A stretch of DNA of 64,000 nucleotides from Romanomermis culicivorax (GCA_963922205.1 CAWUHX010000004.1:1364001-1428000); one strand, 5' to 3'; positions 21,251-33,589 are shown, numbered from the stretch's first letter. Numbers and translations are program-made. Notes: generated from the sequence alone by a model not told the origin.

Positions 21251-21889
21251 TCAGTTTGTAAGGTTTTAATCATTTGTCAAAATTAAATTGTCAAACAAAA
21301 ATTCTTAAAATTAATCATTATGAATAAAATTCGGCAATTTTGATCAAATATCATAGAATATTAATCGGAAATCATGAAATCTTGAAATTTTTGATAAATT
21401 TAAAAAAACTTCAATTAAATTTTCAAGAATAAAAATTTAAAATTATCGAGAATTGGATAATAGATGTTGAATTTTAATGAAAATATTCAAAAATGTTGAA
21501 TTTTTACCAAAAAATATTCAAAATTCTGAACCAAAAATGCTGAAGATTATTTTTGCTCAAAGCTTCGAAAATTTGGAATTTAAAGAATCTCGAATTTAAA
21601 AAATCTCGAAATTGAATAAATTTAGAAATTCCTAAAATTTCAAAAATTTGAAAAATTCGAAAAATAAATTAACATCCAAAAAAATTTCTAAGATTTCATA
21701 ATGTGAAATATTTGGAAATTTAAAAGATTTCAAGATTTAAAAAATTAAAAAACTTAAAGCATTCCAAAGTTCGAAAAACTTCAAAATTTGAGAATTTTCA
21801 AAATTCATAAAATTTCAAAATTTGAAAAATTTTAAAATTCAAAAAATTTTAAAATTCAAAAAATTTCAAGATTTGAATTATTAAAATTT

Positions 21890-23480
21890 TGTAAAATGAT
21901 GAATTCTTGCTTGCACTAGGGTTTGATCCTTGAACTTTAATCTTCTGAGTTGGGGGCTTCTACTTTTTACCATCATTAAAGGTTCATTAAACTTCATTAA
22001 GGGATGCAATGGCTCACCCGGTTGAATAGAAGATCTAACCAAGTGAATAACTCTCATTTTCATACATGTTACACAAAGAATATTCTACATTTGGAGTTTA
22101 AACAAAATCTATTAGATGCAGAATTTTCTCATGTGTCTGTTGATAATTCTAACATTGTGCAATCTTTTATATTTACTGTTGTTTGCCATGAAAAGTCGTG
22201 ACCTCCAAAAACTTGTACTTTCTAAATGGCAGAATGGCGAAATAGAGACAAAAATTAGCAGCAACTTAAGCAATATTATCAGCCTAGCTACAATCAAGCG
22301 ATGGATTCAAAAGCTAAACATGGAAGGCCAATTAATTTAGTCAGTCTTCCAGTCGACCTCACACTGTCTGATCAAGGGTGCTGATCAAAAAGGTGAAGAA
22401 TCGTATTGGATGAAAATGACAAATTTCAACTCGAATTTTGGTGAAGGAACTTAGCATTTCCCATTCATCAATGCAAGGCGCCTTATCAGGTGACCTTAAT
22501 CTTAAGCCCTATAAAAAGGTTGTGCAGCCTCTCCTAACTGATGGTCACAAAACGAAGCATGGACAATTTGTCAACTGGTTCCGCAACAATTTTTGCAAAC
22601 AAGACACTCTGAAATTTTTGTTTTCTGACGAAAAAATGTTCAGCACTGACGGAGCTTCAAATTCTCAAAATGACCATGTCTGGGCAGTCGATGGAGCTTC
22701 TGCTGATCAAAATGGCGGCATAAAGCAAAATTGGAAATTTCCACAGTGGGTTATGGTTTGGCTTGGTGTCAGTTCAAAAGGTGAGTGGGTTTGTTTTCTC
22801 ATCTCTCCATTGATTGTTGATGACTTTCTTCACCATTTGAAGGTGTTACTGACTTGGTTATCCTCCAAGGAAAGGTTGATCATCAGCAGTATATTAAAGA
22901 AGTGTTGCTCATGGCCTCAAAATGTGGGAATGAATTGTTCAGAAATGATTGGACCTTCCAGCAAGATGGGACCTCGATTCACACTAACCGAAGATCACAA
23001 GCATGATGCAGCGACTATTTTCCGAGGTTCATTGACAAAGAGCATTGGCCTCTGACTTCTCTCGACCTGAATCCTTTGGATTATTCTATTTGGAATGAGT
23101 TTGTCAGTCAAATGCACTGGAATCGTATGAAAAACATGAAAACCTTGATCGAAGAATTGAAATGTGCTGTAAAATGAATTGGGCCTGAAATTTGTTTAGA
23201 AAGTTGTGAATCTTCTACTGTTTGTTCGAACTGTGTTTTTCAAAACAAAGGCAATTATTGTGAATAGTGGCTTATTGTTGCTTATATACAATAAAATTGT
23301 CTTTAAAGTAAGCCATTGATGAATGCTTTAATACATAAGGAAGCTGAGAAAAATTCAAGGAGAGTAGAGGTTCATTTATTATGACTCACCATTTTGGCTC
23401 ATATGGCTGAGTAGTTACAGCTCCCAAGTCACAAGCTCAAGGTTGAGGGATCAAATCCCACTGTAAGCAAGAATTTATGA
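21890..23480 (+). mobile_element. Mariner-like element flanked by inverted tRNA-like repeats
   Basis: A degenerate transposase gene (22116-23180) sits between two inverted tRNA-like sequences. One lies at about 21900-21970 (reverse; ends CAAGCAAGAATTCATC). The other lies at about 23400-23480 (forward; box A TATGGCTGAGTAGTTA, box B GGGATCAAATCCCA, ends AAGCAAGAATTTATG). The outer repeats could be SINEs or could belong to the element. Confidence 0.65.
22116..23180 (+). pseudogene. Tc1/mariner-superfamily transposase, broken
   Basis: The N-terminal part encodes LQKLVLSKWQNGEIETKI and LATIKRWIQKLN, a helix-turn-helix-like segment. The frame is then lost near 22340-22430 and resumes at 22438 with the catalytic core: LFSDEKMFSTDG (first acid) and QWVMVWLGVSSKG. 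A shift follows near 22790. The second acid (DWTFQQDGTSIHT, about 22950) and the third (SLDLNPLDYSIWNEF, about 23060-23105) are both readable in another frame. At least three breaks make it inactive. Family assignment is secure from the DEKMF / QQDG / DLNPLDYS order. Confidence 0.88.
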
Positions 23481-24189
23481 AAAATTATTCTAATTCTCAT
23501 TGCCTGAAGAAGGTAGTAGGTACAAAATGTCGCTCACCACTCTATTATTGCGTGATATATCATGTTATTCTAATGAAGGTGTTTCACATTTTTATGCAAT
23601 TGTAAGGCCAAGTATAGCCAACAGTGAATTCTTAGAAGAGAATTTTCTTTAATCCTCTGTTTATTTGCTAGTAATCGTAGGTTTTCTCTTTTTAGCAGGA
23701 CAATGCCATCACTTTTTTAAAATCACTTTTCTTTGGGATGGGCGATAGAAATCACATAACCTGGTCATTCTCAGGCTAATTTTAACATCAAAGTGCGATC
23801 ATGTATACTTGCCATGATATTGATGCTCATCAATGAAGTCCTCAAACATGATTCCCTAATACTATCAAAGGTTTTGCCATAATCTGATGCTAAATTTTTC
23901 TTACCGTTTGTAGCAAAGGTACGAAAAAAGAATATTGTCCAATCACATGATCAAATCATTACAATGCCCATCAACTTGATCTTTCTCTTTAATATTTTGA
24001 AAATTCTTTACAGATCAAAAGTAGGTGGGAATAAATTAGCTTCCACCTGATCACCACTACAAAATGAGTAGAACTGCAGCCATGACATAGCCAGTCATTA
24101 GACTGAGTCATAACATTTGAGATCCTGCCACGCTAATTCATCCTGGTCATACAATGACATGAATTTTATGTGTAGAAATCGATATGTCC
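23481..24189. other. No gene recognised
   Basis: AT-rich intergenic DNA without splice-compatible frames or repeats that I could match. Confidence 0.5.
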
Positions 24190-24495
24190 CAGAAGTTCGT
24201 TGGGCCAAATGATGAAAGGGCCAAAGTGTAAAAGATAAATGTGGTGTGAATTGGGAGCTAAAGTGTGAGGCAAATCACAGGAAAAATCAAGGGGCAAGTC
24301 CTGGGCTGTTTGGCAGTCTAAACTTAGGGAAAAGTGTTGCCTTAATCTTGGGGCAAATTTCGAACGAAATGACTGACTAAAGTCGGATAAAATTGTGGGG
24401 CAAAATGTGATGCAAAATCGTGGCTAAATGACAAGTTAAATTTAGGGGCCAAATCTGGGACAAACTGGGGATTAATAGTGGACTAAACAAAAGAT
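24190..24495. repeat. Degenerate GGGCTAAATC / GGGGCAAATC word array
   Basis: About twenty degenerate copies of a 10-14 bp word such as GGGGCAAATC and GGACTAAAC. The same word fills the core of the inverted-arm element at 25.97-26.4 kb. Confidence 0.65.
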
Positions 24496-24524
24496 TGCCC
24501 GCTGCCCTATGATGAAAAGTGGGC

Positions 24525-24772
24525 TATAGTCTGTTTTTTATAAAATGCTTCCAGATACAAAAGTGACACAAATCAGTACTGTTGTCGAAATTGTTTACAT
24601 AAAGTTCTTACTGTAAAATTTTCCACTCGAAAAATTGCTAAGGTTAGGTCAGTATGCTCACAAATTTCCAGCCCTGCATGATATTTTGTTTATCAGAAAA
24701 TCGCAAAAGTCTGGAATACTACTTACTTTCCACTTTCATTATTCAGAAGCATTTCAAGAAAAACAGACTATA
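24525..24772 (+). mobile_element. TATAGTCTG-family MITE
   Basis: TATAGTCTGTTTTTTATAAA ... AAAAACAGACTATA, about 248 bp, among the best-preserved copies. Confidence 0.9.
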
Positions 24773-25964
24773 GGTTTAGTTGTGGCATTTTTGGGTGAAA
24801 ATTTGGATCACAAAATAGCCCAGTATGAAGAGGAAGATTTCATTCGACGAACAAATTGATGGATTTGCTAGAATACACAAATCTTCTAGATGAGGCGGTT
24901 GATGAAGATTGGGAAGAAGAAAATCAAATTACAAGACCAACAAGTAGAAAAGATACGTTCCAGATGTCAAGTTCAAATTGGAATATGCATTAGGAAAAAA
25001 GTAATTGATATGATTTTCTACCATCTAGCACACTATATCAAAGAAATAATGCATTCAATCCTGCAAGCTGGAGTATTTTAGTTCTGATCATCATCAAGTA
25101 AATATGTTGTATTTTCCTGTTTCATTGTTTCACAATGCATCTAACAGTCTTGGAGCTACAGTTATTAACTGTGCAGACCTGTGTTTACTGGCATCAACTT
25201 TTCATATCTGAAAATCATACGCTACATACAACGATAACTATCAACATCTTACAGTGTAGAAATGTCTTTTAATCAATAAATGTTCATTCTTTAGAGTAGT
25301 CGCAGGTTGGATGATGTATTCCACTATAGGCTACCCACTACACTAACATTGTTTGAATCATGTACATTCAGCGGACAATGTGAAAAATACATTAGCCCGG
25401 CATGTGAGCATATATTTTACTGGGATAGCTGACTCTTTTCTGCCCCACTTTCAGTCATATGATGATGATGTCCAAGTGAGACTTGTGTTGAAAATAATAA
25501 AGAGAATGAAAGCACCTAATCAGCTACTCACCAGACCACCTAATCAGGCCAAAACCTTAAGTAGAAATAGTGTGCAACAGTTCATGTCAATCCTAATCTC
25601 AACAGATGATCAACTGCTTTCATTCTAATGAACTGCAGATCGTCTGATAACTCTCTGAGCTCATATACCACCCAATAAACGGGTAATAACGAGAAGTCAG
25701 GCCAAGAATTGAGTTGTAAATTTAGATTTGTAGGCAGGAAGGTACTCTAGAAATCCAGGTCCCAACCTGCATTCCGCTGGGGGTAATAACATAAATGTTC
25801 AGGTGCCGGACGTTATATTTGGGCTAATCACCTCCACATGATTCTAAAATCAATATAATATAAAATATTGGTCAGTCAGGTCGCCGATTTTCTTCATAAA
25901 AATAAACAAACAATGCCCAAAAAGAAAAACGCACGGGCCTTTTATGTAAGTCCTCTATGCAAAT
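24773..25964. other. No gene recognised
   Basis: Contains a short acidic frame (about 24875-24990: EYTNLLDEAVDEDWEEENQI) and a 91-codon frame at 25353. Neither has splice signals or a recognisable family; they may be transposon debris. Confidence 0.4.
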
Positions 25965-26405
25965 CGGCATCGACTTTGGCTATTTTCACAACCTGGAGAT
26001 AGACTATGTCCATCCCTGACAATGAGGCAATTCTCGAGAAAAAAAGTGGACTGCTGCTGGGCAAAATGGTCGAATAAATCGAGAAGCAAATACTGGGCTA
26101 AATCGCAGAGCAAATTGCGGGCTAAAGTCCAGTGAAAATTACACGACAAATCATGGGAAAATTTGTGGGATAAATCTAGGGTTAAATAATGGGCCAACTC
26201 TCAAGACAAATCCCATGCTGAATTGCAGGCTAAACAGTGAGATATTTGGCCTACTATTTGACCCCAGCCTGTCTCTAGCCTACTCTTCCTTCATCATCCA
26301 AGCCTTAGAGGCTTTTCCATTTTATGCTGTCATCATCGCAGTGCCGAGGATGGACATTGTCTATCTCCAGGTTATACAAATTAGCCTGGAAGTCGATGGG
26401 AATTG
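25965..26405. mobile_element. Inverted-arm element with GGGCTAAATC word array core
   Basis: The left arm AACCTGGAGATAGACTATGT (about 25990) is the inverse of the right arm ACATTGTCTATCTCCAGGTT (about 26353). The outer words CATCGACTTTGG and GAAGTCGATGG also pair. Between the arms, 26080-26240 is an array of GGGCTAAATC-like words. The 80-codon reverse frame with LDL repeats (25955-26197) is an array artefact. Confidence 0.65.
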
Positions 26406-26867
26406 TGCTGGCGCCAATTTGCTTTGACAGGAAGCATAATAGGCCCATGTGTTGATGTTTTTGGTTTTGTTTTTATTCTTTTTTTGAATGAAAGCAGAAG
26501 TAGGCGGCTTTACTCGCCATTTACTCTATTGACTATTATTTTTATATTGTATTTGAGGAGTTAGTAATCCCTCATACATCCCGTGCCTTTAACATATTTA
26601 TTAGAATTCTTAAGGAAATGAGAATGCAGGTTAAAACCCGGATCTTAGGAGTACCACCCTGTGTGCAAGTCCAGATTTATGACTCATTTTTGACTCCTTC
26701 ATATTACCTGCTGATATTAGAAATCCTTTGAGCTCAGAGAGTTGTGGTGTCATCTGCAGTTCAAGTGAGTAAAAGCGGATGATCAAGTGTAGAGAATGGG
26801 ACACACTAAACTGTTGCACACAATTTCTATCAAAGGATTCGTCCTGATTGGTTAAGTAGCAACGTAG

Positions 26868-27184
26868 CTACCGTACTACTCCAAATAAACGTACCCCCTC
26901 GAATTAACGCATCCCTCCAATAGACGCACCCTCTAGAGAGCATTTGAAAAAGTAGACGCACCCCCTGGATTTAATGCACCGGGTGCATCTTTGTCGTTGA
27001 ATTTGAATAAAAATTGGAAAATGATGGTTGCACTCATTGTTACCTCGAATTAACGCACCCCGAAATTGAGGGTTGGAGGAACAAACGCACCCCCTCCAAT
27101 CAACGCACGCCTTGAATAGACGCACCCTCCAGTGACAACTTGAAAAAATAAACGCACCGTGCGTTTATTTGGGGTAGTACGGTA
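26868..27184. mobile_element. TACCGTACTAC-ended element with internal ACGCACCCCC words
   Basis: The left end TACCGTACTACTCCAAATAA and the right end, which in reverse reads TACCGTACTACCCCAAATAA, are near-perfect inverted repeats of more than 20 bp. The 317-bp body repeats AACGCACCCCCTCGAATT-like words. It contains no gene; the 73-codon reverse frame is read through the repeats. Confidence 0.85.
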
Positions 27185-27609
27185 ATTAGGTGCTTTCATT
27201 GTTTAAACTACCCAAGTCCCATTTCTGCAGCAGGACTTTTGACCCTTTTGATTTTTATGATTTTGTACTTCCGATACATAGTTGTACTCTCTAGAAACGT
27301 GGTATGGTCATGAATCAAAAAAGTGCTGTGCAAACTGCTTCTGTGAAAATACAGTGCCGGTGGACTTTTTCCATTTCACTTCAGTGTAATCGAAGACTAT
27401 GAATCGGTCATATATGGTCTATCTTGCTATTTTCTAATTTCTCTTGAAAGCAACAGCAGGCGGCCCTGTAAGCTATAGGGCATGTCAGGTAAAATGGTGT
27501 CATGATGAGGTTTTTACCCTATCCTGAAATATAAAATATTTCACTAGTGGAATGTCTTTTTACTCTATTTGAAATTCCAGAGGCGGAGACGAGCTAAGGC
27601 CTGCATACT

Positions 27610-27802
27610 TATAGTCTGTTTTTCTTGAAATGCTTCTAAATAATGAAAATGGAAAGCAAGTAGTATTTCAGATTTTCACGGTTTTCTGATAAAGGACACA
27701 TCGTATAGGACTGGAAATTTGTGAGCATACTGCCCTAACCTCTAAAAATTTTTTGAGCGAAATATTTTACCGTTGGAAGCTTTTCACAAAAAACAGACTA
27801 TA
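27610..27802 (-). mobile_element. TATAGTCTG-family MITE, internally deleted
   Basis: TATAGTCTGTTTTTCTTGAA ... AAAAAACAGACTATA. About 50 bp shorter than full copies, with a gap between the TTTTACCG and GGAAGC words. Inserted in the intron of the secreted-protein relic. Confidence 0.88.
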
Positions 27803-27885
27803 ATTAACTTTTTGTTTGATGAGTGATGCATTGGAGGATCTTTGGGCTTAGAGGACATTCCCTATGTTATGACTGTTAAAAGACC

Positions 27886-28134
27886 TATAGTGTGTTTTTT
27901 ATAAAATGCTTCCAAGTAGAAAAGTGACACAAATCAGTACTGTCGTCAAAATCGTTTATATAGAGCTCTTACAGTGAAATTTTTCACTCAAAAAATATTT
28001 AAAGGTGAGTTCAGTATGCTCTCAAATTTCTAGTGCAATACGATGTATTGTTAATCAGAAAATCGTTAAAATCTAAAATATTACTTGCTTTTCACCTTCA
28101 TTATTTAGAAGCATTTCTAGAAAAACAGACTATA
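27886..28134 (+). mobile_element. TATAGTCTG-family MITE
   Basis: TATAGTGTGTTTTTTATAAA ... AAAAACAGACTATA, about 249 bp; second MITE in the same relic intron. Confidence 0.88.
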
Positions 28135-28379
28135 TAATTTGAAAATATGAACTTAACTTTCAAAGTTTTCTTGAGGATAATAAAGTTTAATGTGTATTCT
28201 CAATTTAATCGTGTACGACCCCAGTTAATAGGGCCTATTTCATTTCGTCACTCACAAAAAAATTTGGTTTTATTTGCATTTGATCTGCAAGGTTTTGCAC
28301 ATCGAGATACGAGATATGTGATGCAATCCGTGTTCAGTATACTGTAGAAAACGGCGCTGAATTTCTCGTCAGTGTTGCC

Positions 28380-29400
28380 AACAATAATTTTTTTGTGCCG
28401 AAACATAAGTTTTGGCACAAATAATTCGGAATTGCAGAAAAAATTTTGAGTGTTTGTACCAATTGGCACAAATTTTTTGACTGGTCTAAGCTAAATTTCC
28501 ATGAGTTTTAGTCATTTTTGGGGCTGGAAATGCAAAATTTTTTCGGCGCTTGGCGCCGAGTCGATGAGTAGAATATTAACTCCTTTTATTTCTCGAATGC
28601 AAGCATATTCCATTCGAATAATATATTTGTATTATCGCAACAGACTTTGAGATTATCAATATGTGCTGGATGAGTACAAATTGTTAACTTCCTCTGTTCA
28701 TGCGGTTAGATTGAGGAGAATCGTAATTTTTATTTTTGGGTTTTGATTCGAACAGAAAATAGACATAGATGTGGCACAATTGTTCAACCAGAAATTTACC
28801 CGGCACGACTTGAAAAAATTCTTAATTTAATTTTCACATCGTTGTCAGGAGGAACTTCGCTGCCAAAAATTGAAGAAAAAATAAACTTCCTCTTAAATTC
28901 TATAGAAATATTAGAATTGTTTTGACATTCGACTTCTTTCCGAATCATGTAAACTATTTTTTCGATCCGTTTTTGTTATTTCACTGACGTGGTTAGATTA
29001 AATGAGGTAGGCACGATTTTTAAGCACATTAGTTCGGCGAAAATATCTTTTGTTTCGTTTTTATCAAACTTCTGGCACAAAACTTTTTAAAGGTTTTCAG
29101 TATGTTTTCGGGGTGGAAAAGTGTTTTGTGCCATTGGCCCAAATTTTTTTGGCCCTTTGTGCATTTTTTTGGCCCTTTGTGCATCAAATGGGGTCTTTTT
29201 AGGAAAAAATTTCGGGGAATTCAAAACGAAAAGATGCATTTTGATGGACTTGAAAAGGTCAAAATCTCAATTTTCTGTCGCTTGGCGCCGGTCATGAGTA
29301 TAATGATGATAACTATTCCTATCAGGCGCGGCCGTTAGCATATTTACTTCGACTTACTAATTAATGCTCAACATTTTCTATCAATCAAGTTAGCTCGTTT
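28380..29400. repeat. GGCACAAAAAATTTTTT repeat with GC hairpins, copy 1
   Basis: Contains hairpin words at about 28545 (CGGCGCTTGGCGCCG) and 29276 (CGCTTGGCGCC), low-complexity GGCACAAATTTTTT sequence, and a 20-bp tandem pair TTTTTTTGGCCCTTTGTGCA (29145-29185). 29276-29400 is the inverted match of 44520-44640 (TCAGGCGCGGCCGTTAGCAT). Confidence 0.7.
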
Positions 29401-29985
29401 CATTTACCAACATAATTGGGAGGGGGGTTCAGGGGTTTTATTTTTCTGATGTTCTTTGTTCCCTTTTGTAATCCAGCTAATAGTTATAATCATATTATTC
29501 TTATTTTTAAACACTTTTTTCATTGCACTGCATTTAACATGGAAAATATTCAAAACCAAGGAAAATATAATTTTCTGAAATTTGTTGCTATTTCATCATC
29601 TAGAAGAAGTTGTCTTTGGCTTTTTAAATGAAAATTTAGCTTATAGTGCAATATTTCGGTTTCATCTTGCAATAAAAACTATTACATTATAACAATCCAA
29701 ATAGAAATTCTGACTTTTCCAGGTTTTCCAGGCAGCTGGACACTGTGCTAAGAGCAAAAAAATATAGCAAAGTTGCACCAAAATGATGTTTGTAAAAATT
29801 TTGTACTCCTTGCATGCAAAAACAGAAAATTTGATTAAGGGCCTTAAAAAAGGCATTTTTCAAAAATACGCTATAGAATTTTTAGCAGCCCTGGGTGGCC
29901 GCCCACTTCGCCCTCCAACAGCCCTGATTGCGAGTTGATCTAAAGATGAGCTGGAGCCTGAAAATATGCATGTCAATATATGAAC
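29401..29985. other. No gene recognised
   Basis: AT-rich DNA; no repeat relation noticed beyond short words. Confidence 0.4.
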
Positions 29986-29989
29986 AATC

Positions 29990-30330
29990 AAAAGCCATTG
30001 TTTTGGCATACATTGCTGAATCAGTACTAGACTTGTCACTAGAATAATGGAAGGTCAATCCTGCAACAAAACCGGAATTAGCTAATGTAAGTGAAAATAG
30101 TGTGCAGCTAAAAAATGAGTTTCATCATGAAAAAAAGTTTCTTCAGCTTGCTATGAAGTTTTTATCAGCTCCAATTAGGTCAGTAGCTAGTGAATGATCA
30201 TTTTAAAAAGCAAAAGATGCTAGAAGTGGAAAAAGATCCCGCTTATTGCTGAGATTGGATTCAATAGTGCAAACTGGAAAAACAAGCTGAAGTTGAAGGT
30301 AGTACAACAGATGCCTTTGTTGATGACAAA
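29990..30330 (+). pseudogene. hAT transposase C-terminal (dimerisation) domain relic
   Basis: The plus frame reads LSLE, stop, WKVNPATKPELA, then LQLAMKFLSAPIRSVASE, stop, SF, stop, KAKDARSGKRSRLL. This is the hAT dimerisation signature (W..N...P.LA ... A..YLS.P..SV.SER.FS.A......KR.RL) with three in-frame stops, at least one where an arginine codon is expected. The rest of the transposase was not found. Confidence 0.8.
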
Positions 30331-30487
30331 TTGGATGAATGAAATGTTGTTAATTATTGAATGTTGAAAATATCAGTAGAACTTGGTGAATAATTCATAA
30401 TTATTTTTTAATTCATTACAGTGTAGCAACTTCAGGTTGCATTTTGTACATGTTACAGCTCATGCATCAGCAATTTGGGAATGCCAT

Positions 30488-32453
30488 CAGTGGGATTTTT
30501 TGATTTGAAAACCAGTGGCCAAATGGCTCCTAGGCCTAAATTTTTAGGGGCCAAATTGAAACTTTGGGAGCCAAAAATTTTTAATTGAAGAATATCGAAA
30601 AACGGGCTTGTAGTACACTGTAGAACGTACTATATAATAAAATTATACAGATATTCAATCAGTTGATACGAGTTTACAAAAATTGCTGTTCAGAATTTAA
30701 TTTCCGCGTAAGGCTTTCAGTTACATGCTTATCTTCCGAAAAATCTTTGTGCAAAAAAAATTTTTTATGCAAAAAACACGATATTTCATTTATTTTTGTA
30801 CAAACCTTCTTCCAAGATAGCACTTGAGTTCATTTCTATTTCCATCTTTTTCTATATATATATATATATCCGGCGCTATGCAACAAATTTTTTTCAGATT
30901 TTGATACTCTATGCTGGAAAATCAATTTAAGGATAACTTATTCAATCAACGTACAAGGTTGGAAAACATGTAATATATCATTTTACAAACTATGTTCATA
31001 CTTTCATAAGTTTGACAAATTCAAATTAAACTTGAAATTTATGAAAATCACTTCCATTATGATCATGAAAACTCAGCTCCATATTTAAAATTTTGACTTG
31101 TAGAAAAACAGTGAGTAGACTAATTTGAAAAATTATCTAATGAGATCCGGTGCAAAGTGCTGGAACATTTTCAATGTTTAATGATTTTGGTGCCTGTAAA
31201 ACACTTACTTAAAATCTAAAATTGAATGAAAATAACTGCAGTTCACTATAATATAAATTAGGGTTGCCCTGGTTCGGGGCCAGACTACAAAAAATTAATA
31301 TTTTTGATAGCATAACAAGCTCGATTTATAATAAAATTGAAGGTTAGACTGTGACAAGTAAATATTCAGTAGTTAGTCTGACAGTAATACTTTTAGGAAT
31401 CACTAAATTCATGTTCCATTTGGATAAAAGTTTAAAAGTTTTCATTATATCCGGAACTGCACTTCAACTGTAATTGATTTTTTCAGAAAACGTACAATTA
31501 TATTAGCTATTCATTATTACTGATTTGCCTAAACTTCAGCATACATGTCAAAACATGTTTTCAAATTATCTAAGTAGTGTCCAAGAACTTAGAGTTGAAG
31601 CGAATTCAGATTCGAGCCACAGTCATTCACTATGCAAAAGTGACAAAGAGAATGAGGATGTTGACAAAGTTGTTATTTGGGAAAATGATGATTTTTGATT
31701 TTTCACCACAATTTTGTGATATATCCAACTTTCTTCTCGAACATTTTTCAAAAGTTTCTCCCTTCCAGTGAGGGTTTTTTTCCGTACCAGATGGAGTTTT
31801 TTGGGCTGGCACGGATCCGTACTGTACAGATATTTTGATGTACAGTGCAACCTAAAGCCTGACGATTCTTTTGATTACGTTATAGGATTTCCTGTCTGGA
31901 AAATCATCTTCATGCATTTTGAAACAAATAATCCTGAAAATTTTCTGGCACTTTGCGCCGGATTCAAATGATTTATAATTTTGAATGTTAGTTCTGATTC
32001 ACGGTTGAAAAATGTCGTCCTATCTCGTGGAGGATGTTCAATCTTGTATAGTTTCTTGACATAGTTGAAAAAATCAAGATTTTTCTCTATCCTTTTGCAG
32101 TGTTTGAATATTTAATTTTTTTGTCTGCATCAGACCCTATCTAACCTATCAATCAATGCAGTATCATAGCTGACATGAAATAAAAAGAAAAAGAATCACC
32201 TTAAAAATTTTTCGATGTGTTACATGAAGTATGGTACCACTGTGACGTATATGTTAATATGTTATATGTCTGCCCCGGCCCTGGCATTGGGGCAGCTGCC
32301 CTGGCTAAAATGTCTGCCCCGGGACAACCCTAATATAAATGAATAAGTCAAAATTTTAGGAGCCAAAATGGCTCCTACCTAGACCTAAAATTTTAGGAGC
32401 CATTTCCAAACTTTTACGGGTCCAAGCCCCTGAAATGACTAAAAAAAAGCCTG
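30488..32453. mobile_element. hAT-like element related to the one at 1.64 kb
   Basis: The left end CAGTGGGATTTTTT and the subterminal CCAAATGGCTCCTAGGCC match the start of the 1640-2192 element. The right end (AAATGACTAAAAAAAAGCCTGG, shortened here to its last part GACTAAAAAAAAGCCTGG) matches its other end. The 2 kb interior has no recognisable transposase. It contains a TATATA microsatellite (about 30855), a GCACTTTGCGCCGG hairpin word (31945) and CCCGGGGC-type words (32270-32320). No clean 8-bp duplication was seen. Confidence 0.6.
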
Positions 32454-32499
32454 GCCATCGGTGACCCTGGCTGATGGCGAATTTTGGGCCATTGGTCCA

Positions 32500-32774
32500 T
32501 TACTACTACTAAGTAATACATAATAATTCTAAAATGCATTAAATTGCATTCTTTCTGTATCCAATCCCAAAAATGTTGTTACCCTAATGGGGGAAGAGCC
32601 CAAATTTTTATCCTTTTTTAAAATTTTTTCCCCATGAAAAATGGAGGGAGACATGGTGGCTATACTGATGCTTGCTCCAAAGTTGATTTTATGAATCTTG
32701 TTGGCATTTAAGAGACAATGAATGAGAGAAATTATCTTCTTATACAAAGAGTTGTGATAAGTACAAAGTTAACC
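32500..32774. repeat. TTTTTTCCCC-type dispersed repeat fragment
   Basis: Words AAATTTTTTCCCCATG and GCATTCTTTCTGTATCC resemble 45.7-45.8 kb; it looks like a fragment of the composite repeats found at 44-46 kb. No gene. Confidence 0.4.
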
Positions 32775-33589
32775 CTACCTGAAAATCACATATTTGGTGT
32801 AACTTGATGCCCTAGAAATAAAAATGATATTCATTTCGTCTGAAAATCAAAACTTGCATTGCTTCAGTAAGACAAAAATCGAAATTGACAATTTTTGATT
32901 TTTTCGGTTTTCGACATACACTTCTTTTAACTTTTCCAAACTTAGGTACATCAGACATTGTGTTCTGAAAATTTACCCAATATTAGGCAAATGGATGGGC
33001 CACAATCTACTATAGGATTCATTAGTGTAGAATGCTTATTAGGAATACAATAGTCTTTAACATCAAATTTTGGGACAAAAAAAAGTCATTTTTCACAAAA
33101 ACCACCATATATACTGCCAAAGCTTAGGATTACCAAAAAAATCCCTATACCATAGGTACCTCACGATGTCTTCTACCTGCTGGAAAAAATTCTGGAAACT
33201 CCTGTACTGCTAGAGGGTCCCACAACCTTGAATTTGAACACTGTCTTATAATTGTGTTTTCTGGAAGTTCGGACCTCTACTGTGGAACCTAGTGCTTGAA
33301 AAATTTTAAAAATGAAACAGTAACACAAATTTTGTATGGGGAATGATAATATAATTCCGAAATTCATTTTTAAAAAAATTCGTGGGGCTACAGTGTCCCA
33401 AGTATGAAATATTCACATTTTTCTATATTTATGTGACTTGCAATATATCAGCCTAGGCTTTTAGTAATTTTATTATTGACTGTGTCTTTGATGTGTCAAT
33501 TATTAGAAGTTGGAACATAAATAGAAAAACAAAGCATCACAAGCTTTCAAAACAATCAATTTGGACCAATTCACTTTCCATCTGCAAAT

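Larger units (their letters stand above)
20640..21890 (+). mobile_element. AT-rich repeat, inverted relative of 51.65-52.39 kb
   Basis: The left part (CGATTGTCCGACTATGAATCG, then CACTTACCCAATGTTTTTC) and the right part (TAAGGTTTTAATCATTTG, then a long run of AAATTTCAAAATTTGAAAAA-like sequence) match the reverse complement of 51.65-52.39 kb. The tRNA-like tandem repeat at 20805-21250 is inserted between them; the other copy lacks it. Confidence 0.65.
27300..28340 (+). pseudogene. Old relic of the six-cysteine secreted-protein gene (exon 1 and intron)
   Basis: 27300-27480 matches the promoter-proximal region and exon 1 of the genes at 39.3 and 59.3 kb. Near 27449-27482 it encodes AGGPVSYRACQ followed by the donor GTAAAA, but an in-frame TAA and a small deletion destroy the signal peptide. 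Intron sequence continues at 27810-27880 and 28140-28330 (GATGCATTGGAGGATCTT; TTGATCTGCAAGGTTTTGCAC), interrupted by two MITEs. I found no exon 2. Confidence 0.7.

Noticed and set aside
20667-21269. 200-codon frame with repeated RDPGSNP
   Set aside because: Reads through a 266-bp tandem repeat with tRNA-like heads; frames stay open in several phases by chance.
28340-30000. Exon 2 of the 27.3-kb secreted-protein relic
   Set aside because: Searched for TFGT / GCNAA-like coding after the intron match ends; none seen before unrelated repeats begin.
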